Below are positions 1 to 4,748 of a DNA stretch of 7,859 nucleotides, in pieces. Under the pieces are notes generated by a model, which saw only the letters and a program-made list of their open reading frames with translations, searched no databases and was not told the origin of the DNA. The DNA is taken from positions 1 through 7,859 of the forward strand of contig CANCCJ010000119.1 in NCBI GenBank assembly GCA_947374535.1, read 5' to 3'. Position numbers and translations under genes: made by a program. Within the stretch, counting starts at the first letter, position 1, and each line of letters begins with the position of its first letter. The stretch comes from Comamonadaceae bacterium. GTDB taxonomy: Bacteria > Pseudomonadota > Gammaproteobacteria > Burkholderiales > Burkholderiaceae.

Positions 1-351
1 CCCGGCAATCACGCACGCGCCGTGCTGCAACTGCAACGCATGCGCGGGCAAACCGTGGTGTTTCAAACCGCCGTGTCGGTGGTGTGCCAAGCCAGCCACT
101 TTGAGCAAACTGAACTTGCCCAAATCAAGGTGCGTTTTCGCGACTTGAGCGATACCGAAATTGAAACGTATTTGCGCGCCGAAGAACCCTACGACTGCGC
201 CGGCAGCGCCAAAAGCGAAGGCCTCGGCATTGCCCTGCTCGACGCCATCGACAACGACGACCCCACCGCCTTGATTGGCCTGCCCATGATTCGCACTGCT
301 CGCTTGCTGCGCGCAGCGGGCATTGACCTGCTGGGAGCCATGAAGCCATGA
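1..351 (+). CDS. yceF: Maf/YceF family nucleotide pyrophosphatase (3' part; 5' end outside window)
   Basis: The reading frame is open from the first base, so the gene starts left of the window; 116 C-terminal residues are present of a family usually near 195. Maf proteins are cytoplasmic nucleoside triphosphate pyrophosphatases that clear modified nucleotides; the YceF subfamily hydrolyses 7-methyl-GTP to the monophosphate (family knowledge). Visible support: an N-terminal PGNHARAVLQLQ segment matching the E. coli YceF PGNHxxAVxQLQ region, then CAGSAKSEGLG (fragment residues 66-76) and IGLPMIRTARLLRAAG near the end, both hallmark YceF/Maf segments. The catalytic Asp region may lie partly upstream and cannot be checked. 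The stop codon overlaps the next gene's start in an ATGA arrangement, implying one transcript and translational coupling. The family is firm; YceF rather than YhdE substrate preference is inferred from similarity to the E. coli C-terminus. Confidence 0.9.
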   Translation, partial: PGNHARAVLQLQRMRGQTVVFQTAVSVVCQASHFEQTELAQIKVRFRDLSDTEIETYLRAEEPYDCAGSAKSEGLGIALLDAIDNDDPTALIGLPMIRTARLLRAAGIDLLGAMKP

Positions 352-1118
352 CCGCCACAATCCAAAAAGGCACGCTCTACCTCGTGCCCACGCCACTCGA
401 CTTTGGCTGCGACACCAAAGCTCCCATCACTGATGTGCTGCCGCAAGAAACCTTGCGCGTGGCGGCGGGCGTGACGCACTGGATCACCGAGAACGCCAAA
501 AGCACACGCGCCTTTTTAAAGCGCGTGGATGCTCATGTGCCGCTGACCAAAACCATTCAAGAAAACACCATCACCGAGCTGCCCCGCGAGGTGCACAAAA
601 AGGGCGACCACACCGGTGACTTTGACGCCAAGCCCTTGCTCCAAGCCGCCCTAGCGGGCCACGACGTGGGTTTGGTCAGCGAAGCCGGCATGCCTGCGGT
701 GGCCGACCCCGGCTCGTCCGTCGTGCGTGCGGCACATGAGTTGGGCATTCGCGTCGTCCCGCTCGTCGGCCCCGTGTCACTGCTGCTGGCCTTGGCCGTC
801 AGTGGGTTGAACGGCCAAAACTTTGCGTTTGTAGGCTACTTGCCGCAAGACGGCGCGGCGCGCACGCAGCGTTTGCGTGAACTAGAAAACCTCGCCGCCA
901 AGCATGGGCAAACCCAAATATTCATTGAGACACCCTACCGCAACCAAGCCCTGTGGGATGGACTGGTCAACGGCCTACAAAGCAACACCCGCTTGGCCCG
1001 CGCCAGCGGCTTGACCATGACCGGCATGCAAGTGCAGTGCAAAACCGTTCAGGCATGGCGCAGTGCGGGTAAGGCGCAAATTTCGGGTGAGCCGACCGTG
1101 TTTTTGATTGGCAAATAA
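348..1118 (+). CDS. RsmI-like SAM-dependent methyltransferase (tetrapyrrole methylase fold)
   Basis: A 256-residue protein of the tetrapyrrole methylase superfamily, related to RsmI, which 2'-O-methylates C1402 of 16S rRNA. Visible landmarks in RsmI order: GTLYLVPTP (residues 8-16, first SAM-site strand and loop), ENAKSTRAFL (48-57, equivalent to the EDTR region), the SEAGMPAVADPG block (111-122), VPLVGPVSLLLAL (137-149, the PGP-type loop), FVGYLP (161-166), IETPYR (193-198) and a terminal GEPTVFLIGK. It differs from true RsmI: the segment after GTLYLVPTP reads LDFG instead of IGNLxD, and it ends right after the fold without RsmI's C-terminal extension. It is therefore probably a paralog with an unproven substrate, rRNA or otherwise. 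The ATG overlaps the yceF stop by 4 nt, with GGGAG about 10 nt upstream. It converges with the S49 peptidase gene 15 nt beyond its stop. Confidence 0.85.
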   Translation: MTATIQKGTLYLVPTPLDFGCDTKAPITDVLPQETLRVAAGVTHWITENAKSTRAFLKRVDAHVPLTKTIQENTITELPREVHKKGDHTGDFDAKPLLQAALAGHDVGLVSEAGMPAVADPGSSVVRAAHELGIRVVPLVGPVSLLLALAVSGLNGQNFAFVGYLPQDGAARTQRLRELENLAAKHGQTQIFIETPYRNQALWDGLVNGLQSNTRLARASGLTMTGMQVQCKTVQAWRSAGKAQISGEPTVFLIGK

Positions 1119-1133
1119 AAACGAACGTCGGCT
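1090..1133. terminator. Inverted repeat across convergent gene ends (candidate bidirectional terminator)
   Basis: AGCCGAC (1090-1096) pairs perfectly with GTCGGCT (1127-1133). Inside, GTTTTT (1100-1105) pairs with AAAAAC (1117-1122) around an 11-nt loop, with small internal loops between the two stems. The element spans the last codons and stop of the methyltransferase gene and ends directly at the stop codon of the peptidase gene. There is no run of T after the outer stem on either strand, so it is not a textbook intrinsic terminator. A role in ending both convergent transcripts or protecting 3' ends is inferred from position only. Confidence 0.4.
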
Positions 1134-2102
1134 TCAGCGCACCACAGGCATGGCTTGCAAGGCACGCACCGCGCCTTCACCTATCGCCGCACCAAAGCGC
1201 TTGGCCAAACGTTCTGCCACGTTGTCGTGGCGGGTGTAGTCGATGATGTCTTCGGCTTTCACAACTTCACGGGCCACGTAGTCCAAGTTACCCAAACCAT
1301 CGGCCAAGCCCAATTCCACAGCTTGTTCGCCGCTCCAAAACAAACCACTGAACAGCTCAGGTGTTTCTTTCAAACGTTTGCCACGGCCATCGCGCACCAC
1401 TTGGATGAACTGTTTGTGAATTTGATCCAGCAAGGTTTGTGCGTGGGCACGTTGGGGTTTCGTTTGAGGGCTGAAGGGGTCTAAGAACCCTTTGTTCACG
1501 CCCGCCGTCATCAAGCGGCGCTCCACACCGAGCTTGTCCATCAACCCGGTGAAGCCAAAACCATCCATCAGCACGCCGATGCTGCCCACGATGCTGGCTT
1601 TGTCCACATAAATTTCGTCAGCAGCCACGGCAATGTAGTAAGCCGCTGAAGCACACGACTCTTCCACCACAGCGTAGACCGGCTTTTTGTGCTTTTCTTT
1701 CAAACGGCGAATTTCATCGTTGATGATGCCCGCTTGAACAGGGCTGCCACCGGGCGAATTGATTTGCAAGACGATGGCTTGCGAACCCTCATCTTCAAAC
1801 GCAGCACGCAAAGCCGTGACCACCCACTCGGCGCTGGCATCTGCACCATCGGCGATTTCGCCTTTGATGGCCACAACCGCCGTGTGTGGCTGACTCGGAT
1901 TGCTACCGCCCACACCCCCTTTGTGCAACCCCGTCCACAGCACCACAGCGGCAAAAGCAAGCCAAGCCATGCGGAAAAAAATGCGCCAGCGACGGCTGGC
2001 ACGCTGTTCAACCAACGTCGCGAATGCCAAGCGCTCCAAGGTGTCGCGCTCCCACACCGTTTTATGGCTGGGAGTTTCAGAGTTTGCGTGATGTTCAGAC
2101 AT
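1134..2102 (-). CDS. S49 family serine peptidase, SppA-like, membrane-anchored
   Basis: A 322-residue protein of peptidase family S49 (signal peptide peptidase A type), which cleaves membrane-bound peptides such as spent signal peptides using a Ser-Lys dyad. Residues 1-40 are charged and end in an Arg cluster (R36, R37, R39, R40); residues 41-59 form one hydrophobic helix. An N-in orientation with the protease domain in the periplasm is predicted. SPGGS (116-120) is the oxyanion-region motif. Ser152 in SCASAAYY is the likely nucleophile and Lys204 in GVNKGFLDP the general base; their spacing of 52 equals that of Ser147/Lys199 in Bacillus subtilis SppA. SIVGSIGVL (170-178) is the conserved segment between them. 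Length fits the single-domain form, not the 618-residue E. coli SppA. It is last in the rluC unit, 19 nt after the Rieske gene; no clear Shine-Dalgarno precedes its ATG. Its true substrate cannot be read from sequence. Confidence 0.93.
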   Translation of the reverse strand: MSEHHANSETPSHKTVWERDTLERLAFATLVEQRASRRWRIFFRMAWLAFAAVVLWTGLHKGGVGGSNPSQPHTAVVAIKGEIADGADASAEWVVTALRAAFEDEGSQAIVLQINSPGGSPVQAGIINDEIRRLKEKHKKPVYAVVEESCASAAYYIAVAADEIYVDKASIVGSIGVLMDGFGFTGLMDKLGVERRLMTAGVNKGFLDPFSPQTKPQRAHAQTLLDQIHKQFIQVVRDGRGKRLKETPELFSGLFWSGEQAVELGLADGLGNLDYVAREVVKAEDIIDYTRHDNVAERLAKRFGAAIGEGAVRALQAMPVVR

Positions 2103-2121
2103 ATCAGTAGGTTTTCACAAA

Positions 2122-2505
2122 TTAATCTAGAAATTCGAAAGGTTTCAAGTTGTACGCAGTATGCCAGTGGACCACGCCATCGGTTTCGCTCAGTGCGATC
2201 TTCACCAAGCCACCTCGACAAGGCCCACCAGCGCATTCGCCAGTGTCGGGCGCGTATTCCGCCCCGTGCGTGGCGCACAACAACCAGCGGCCACTGGCAT
2301 CAAAAAACTGGTCCGGCTGGTAGTCCATCTCCATCGCCACATGCGTGCATCGGTTCAGATAAGCGTGCGGCTGACCTTCAAACCGAATGGCAAACGCACG
2401 ACAAGTTTGACCCGCGTAAACCACATCAAATGGAACGGCACGGCCACCTTCGGCTAAGTCGGCGCTGTTGCAAAGAGGAATGATTTGCGAAACAAGGTCA
2501 GTCAT
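2122..2505 (-). CDS. Rieske [2Fe-2S] ferredoxin-like protein
   Basis: A small single-domain Rieske protein, 127 residues from the ATG at 2505. A TTG three codons earlier (2514-2512), overlapping the stop of the upstream HAD gene, is an alternative start; ATG is preferred as the commoner codon. Counting from the TTG, box I is C56-T-H58 and box II is C80-A-T-H83, the two Cys and two His that ligate a [2Fe-2S] cluster. Neither box carries the extra cysteine that forms the disulfide in bc1-type Rieske proteins, so this is the ferredoxin class used as a soluble electron carrier. A GECAGGPCRGGL stretch (92-103) resembles the Gly-Pro loop after box II but carries two additional cysteines. There is no signal peptide or membrane segment. 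It lies between the HAD and peptidase genes in the rluC unit; no oxygenase or reductase partner is encoded in the window, so its redox partner is unknown. Confidence 0.9.
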   Translation of the reverse strand: MTDLVSQIIPLCNSADLAEGGRAVPFDVVYAGQTCRAFAIRFEGQPHAYLNRCTHVAMEMDYQPDQFFDASGRWLLCATHGAEYAPDTGECAGGPCRGGLVKIALSETDGVVHWHTAYNLKPFEFLD

Positions 2506-2510
2506 GGCGA

Positions 2511-3170
2511 TCAAGCGTTGGCTAACAACCAGTCGTGCAACTCCTTCACAGAGTGCGCGATGAATCGTGGGTTCAAGGGCTCAAACTGGCCATGATCGTG
2601 TGCGCCGTAGCTCACACCCACACTGGCGCAGCCCGCGTTCACCGCCATTTGCAAGTCATGCGTGGTGTCGCCAATCATCAAGGTGCGCTCAGGGTCGACG
2701 CCAAACTCACGCATCAACTCTTGCAACATGCGTGGGTGGGGTTTGCCTGCGGTTTCATCGGCCGTACGCGAGCCATCGAATACACCCTTCAACTCGGAGG
2801 TGTGCAAGGCTTCGTCTAAGCCGCGACGGCTTTTGCCTGTGGCCACGGTCAACCAGTGGTGGCGCTCACGCAACGCCGCCAACAAAGGCAACACGCCTTC
2901 AAACAAGGCGATGTCATTGGCGTGTTGCATGTAGTGAAAGCGGTAGCGCTCGCCCAACAACGGGTATTTGTCTTGCGGCACATCAGGGGCTGCGTGCGCC
3001 AAGGCTTGCATGAGCGCCATGCCAATCACATACGAGGCCGCTTCGTCCGTGGGCTTGGCACCACCCACATCCACCACCGCCAACTGAATGCAGCGGGTGA
3101 TGATTTGTGTGGAATCAAACAGCGTGCCGTCCCAATCGAAGGCAATCAAATCAAATTGGCGTGGGCGCAT
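2511..3170 (-). CDS. HAD-superfamily hydrolase, phosphoglycolate phosphatase-like
   Basis: A 219-residue cytoplasmic phosphatase of the haloacid dehalogenase superfamily. All four HAD motifs are visible: motif I DWDGTLFDS with nucleophile Asp12 and acid/base Asp14; motif II VATGKSR with Thr111; motif III Lys143 in GKPHP; motif IV MIGDTTHDL with Asp168 and Asp172 for magnesium. An all-alpha cap of about 60-70 residues sits between motif I and motif II, as in Gph-type (subclass IA) enzymes, and VGVSYGAHD (184-192) is the usual Gph C-terminal segment. Such enzymes dephosphorylate small metabolites such as 2-phosphoglycolate or pyrophosphate; the substrate here is not determinable. Its ATG begins 3 nt after the rluC stop, so the two are almost certainly co-transcribed. 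A promoter of its own is not evident. Confidence 0.92.
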   Translation of the reverse strand: MRPRQFDLIAFDWDGTLFDSTQIITRCIQLAVVDVGGAKPTDEAASYVIGMALMQALAHAAPDVPQDKYPLLGERYRFHYMQHANDIALFEGVLPLLAALRERHHWLTVATGKSRRGLDEALHTSELKGVFDGSRTADETAGKPHPRMLQELMREFGVDPERTLMIGDTTHDLQMAVNAGCASVGVSYGAHDHGQFEPLNPRFIAHSVKELHDWLLANA

Positions 3171-3173
3171 GGC

Positions 3174-4187
3174 TTAAACGTCGAGGTGAGGTTGAATGAT
3201 CGGCGGCTGCACCGAATCCACAAAGTTTTTCAACTCGGGGGGTAAAGGCGCTTGCAAAGTGACCGGACGCCCGCTTTGCGGATGCTGAAATTTGAGCTGC
3301 CACGCGTGCAAAAACATGCGCTTGAGGCCCATCTTCTGCAAAATTTTGTTCTGTTCGAAATCCCCGTATTTGTCGTCACCCGCAATCGGGTGGCCTTGGC
3401 TGGCCAAGTGCACGCGGATTTGGTGGGTACGCCCCGTCTTGATGGTCACTTCCAACAAGGTGTAAGGTCCGACCGTACGCGCCACGCGGACCAAGGTGAT
3501 GGAGCGCATGCCATTCGGATCGTCTTTGCCAACCACTTTGACACGGCGTTCGCCCTCACCCACCCCGTTTTCAACCGTGTACTTGAACAAAGGCGAATCA
3601 ATCACCTTCTTGTTCGATGGCCATAGGCCCAGCACCAACGCCAAATAGGTTTTACCGGTTTCGCGGTCGCGGAACTGGTCTTGCAGGTTTTTAAGCGCGC
3701 TGCGCTTCTTCGCCACCAACAAAACACCCGAGGTTTCACGATCTAGGCGGTGCACCAGCTCTAAATTAGCCGAGGCGGGGCGGGCACGGCGCAGTTGTTC
3801 GATCACACCAAAGCTCACCCCACTGCCGCCATGCACGGCCACGCCAGCGGGTTTGTCGATGGCCATCATGGCTTCGTCTTCCATCAGCACCGGGAACTCG
3901 CGGGCCGGCGCCGGTGCATCGGCCTTGGCCTGCACTTGGGCCGAGATGCGCACAGGCGGCAAACGCACCAAATCACCCGCCTCCACCCGTTGGTCCGCCG
4001 AGGCGCGGCCTTTGTTCACCCGCACCTCGCCAGATCGAATGATGCGGTAAACGTGGGTTTTCGGCACCCCCTTGAGGTGGCGCATGAGGAAGTTATCCAG
4101 GCGCTGACCCGCCGAGTCTTCATCGACTGTGAGTGTTTTAACCGAAGGGGTGGGGGTTGGGGCCAAAGCCCCTATAATGTGATTCAC
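3174..4187 (-). CDS. rluC: 23S rRNA pseudouridine synthase RluC
   Basis: RluC isomerises uridines 955, 2504 and 2580 of 23S rRNA (E. coli numbering) to pseudouridine. The 337-residue product has an N-terminal S4 RNA-binding domain (about 27-75: GQRLDNFLMRHLKGVPKTHV and the following segment) and an RluA-family catalytic domain. Asp149 in HRLDRETSG is the catalytic aspartate; KPAGVAVHGGSG (112-123), GRTHQIRVHL (252-261) and AGDDKYGD (269-276) are further family blocks. The TPSVK stretch before the S4 domain matches E. coli RluC, supporting the GTG start at 4187 even though it is not ATG; AGAG lies about 10 nt before it, and an in-frame stop closes the frame just upstream at 4202-4200. It is first in a four-gene unit with HAD, Rieske and S49 genes, and is divergent from rne as in E. 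coli. The close relatives RluD and RluA are less likely given length, motifs and neighbours. Confidence 0.93.
   Translation of the reverse strand: MNHIIGALAPTPTPSVKTLTVDEDSAGQRLDNFLMRHLKGVPKTHVYRIIRSGEVRVNKGRASADQRVEAGDLVRLPPVRISAQVQAKADAPAPAREFPVLMEDEAMMAIDKPAGVAVHGGSGVSFGVIEQLRRARPASANLELVHRLDRETSGVLLVAKKRSALKNLQDQFRDRETGKTYLALVLGLWPSNKKVIDSPLFKYTVENGVGEGERRVKVVGKDDPNGMRSITLVRVARTVGPYTLLEVTIKTGRTHQIRVHLASQGHPIAGDDKYGDFEQNKILQKMGLKRMFLHAWQLKFQHPQSGRPVTLQAPLPPELKNFVDSVQPPIIQPHLDV
4159..4178 (+). promoter_or_regulatory. Candidate -10 hexamer of the rne promoter with adjacent inverted repeat
   Basis: A perfect TATAAT stands at 4173-4178, inside the first codons of rluC and pointing toward rne. 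It is directly preceded by GGGGC-CAAA-GCCCC (4159-4172), a 5-bp inverted repeat occupying the spacer. No good TTGACA-like -35 is found 15-19 bp upstream, where the DNA is a G-run, and there is no extended -10 TG. It may depend on an activator or may be a chance match. An alternative pair is TTGATT (4208-4213) and TGTACT (4231-4236) with a 17-bp spacer. For the opposite strand (rluC), TCTAAT, read on the minus strand from 4227 to 4222, is a possible -10 with a weak -35 (TTACCG, 4250-4245). Confidence 0.4.
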
Positions 4188-4367
4188 CAGCGTTTTGCTC
4201 TAAGTGCTTGATTTAACACAGATTAGACCATGTACTGACGAACGCGGTAAGGTCGATGCCCCTTTTGTGCCCGAGATGCAGACCCCGTACCCAAGAGACG
4301 GTGTGGCACTCGCCCCAAAAGTTGAGCCGACGCTCAGAAAACACTGAAACGGAATACCCCAAGTTGT

Positions 4368-4391
4368 GGAGGCTATTTTTGAAAAGCCTTC
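4368..4391 (+). other. Stem-loop in rne leader (A/U-rich upper stem)
   Basis: GGAGGCT (4368-4374) pairs with AGCCTTC (4385-4391) with one G-U pair. After a bulged A at 4375, TTT (4376-4378) pairs with AAA (4382-4384) around a 3-nt loop. The A/U-rich apex is of the kind RNase E binds or cuts near; that role is inferred. Confidence 0.5.
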
Positions 4392-4452
4392 ATAACGGAT
4401 CACTGCGAGAAGCAAAAACGATGGTTGTGGCAATGTTGATGTTGATGGAACT

Positions 4453-4488
4453 CTGCACAGAGTGGCTTTTGCCACCGACTGTGTGCAG
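4453..4488 (+). other. Two-tier stem-loop in rne leader
   Basis: The outer stem CTGCACA (4453-4459) pairs with TGTGCAG (4482-4488) without mismatch. The inner stem GTGGC (4462-4466) pairs with GCCAC (4471-4475) around a TTTT loop, leaving a small asymmetric internal loop. Alternative pairings exist: GTGGCAA (4427-4433) can instead pair with TTGCCAC (4469-4475), and CTCTG (4451-4455) with CAGAG (4458-4462). The segment could therefore switch between folds. This is the most elaborate structure I see in the leader and the best candidate for the counterpart of the E. coli regulatory hairpin. Confidence 0.55.
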
Positions 4489-4619
4489 CGTTGCGCGTCG
4501 CACCAAAGCCAGCTGGACCAGCCCTGTCTCCCCTGCACCGGCTCATCAAGCCACGCACTCGACAACAGGACAACCGCGACTTCTTGCCCTTATCCACGCG
4601 CCCAACCACCGTCCCCTGC

Positions 4620-4641
4620 GCTAATCTCACACTTGATTAGC
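4620..4641 (+). other. Stem-loop in rne leader, about 110 nt before the start codon
   Basis: GCTAATC (4620-4626) and GATTAGC (4635-4641) form a perfect 7-bp stem around an 8-nt loop. No T-run follows, so it does not look like an intrinsic terminator. Its function is unknown. Confidence 0.5.
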
Positions 4642-4748
4642 TCGGCGGCGACGGTCTCAGCGGCAATTCCCTTCGTTCTCTGACGTCCCTCAGGCATCGT
4701 TGGCTCGTCATGGGCCTGTGATGATTTGACATGTGAAGGAACCGCATC

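Larger units (their letters stand above)
4188..4748 (+). promoter_or_regulatory. Long 5' leader of rne, structured, probably autoregulatory
   Basis: This gene-free stretch of about 560 nt lies between divergent rluC and rne. Frames crossing it look like chance: unrecognisable proteins, weak or no ribosome sites. It contains three clear hairpins (4368-4391, 4453-4488, 4620-4641), a GTTGAT direct repeat (4435-4446), and a conventional ribosome site AAGGA (4736-4740) 8 nt before the rne ATG. In E. coli, rne is also divergent from rluC and has a leader of about 360 nt whose stem-loops let RNase E cut its own mRNA and so hold its level constant. The same logic here is inferred from position, length and structure; primary sequence similarity to the E. 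coli leader is not apparent. Confidence 0.6.

Noticed and set aside
1689..2483. A 264-codon plus-strand frame antisense to the peptidase and Rieske genes.
   Set aside because: It crosses two genes with clear catalytic and cluster-binding motifs on the other strand; its own product is low-complexity Arg/His/Ser-rich sequence without homology I recognise.
2512..2514. TTG as the start of the Rieske gene.
   Set aside because: It overlaps the HAD stop in a coupling-like arrangement and stays possible, but the ATG three codons on is the stronger start and nothing conserved lies between them.
3252..4211. Plus-strand frames antisense to rluC.
   Set aside because: Shadows of rluC, whose S4 domain and HRLDRETSG motif are intact on the minus strand.
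4200..4565. A 121-codon minus-strand frame in the rluC-rne gap.
   Set aside because: No recognisable family, no ribosome site seen, and it covers leader segments whose inverted repeats explain the sequence better.
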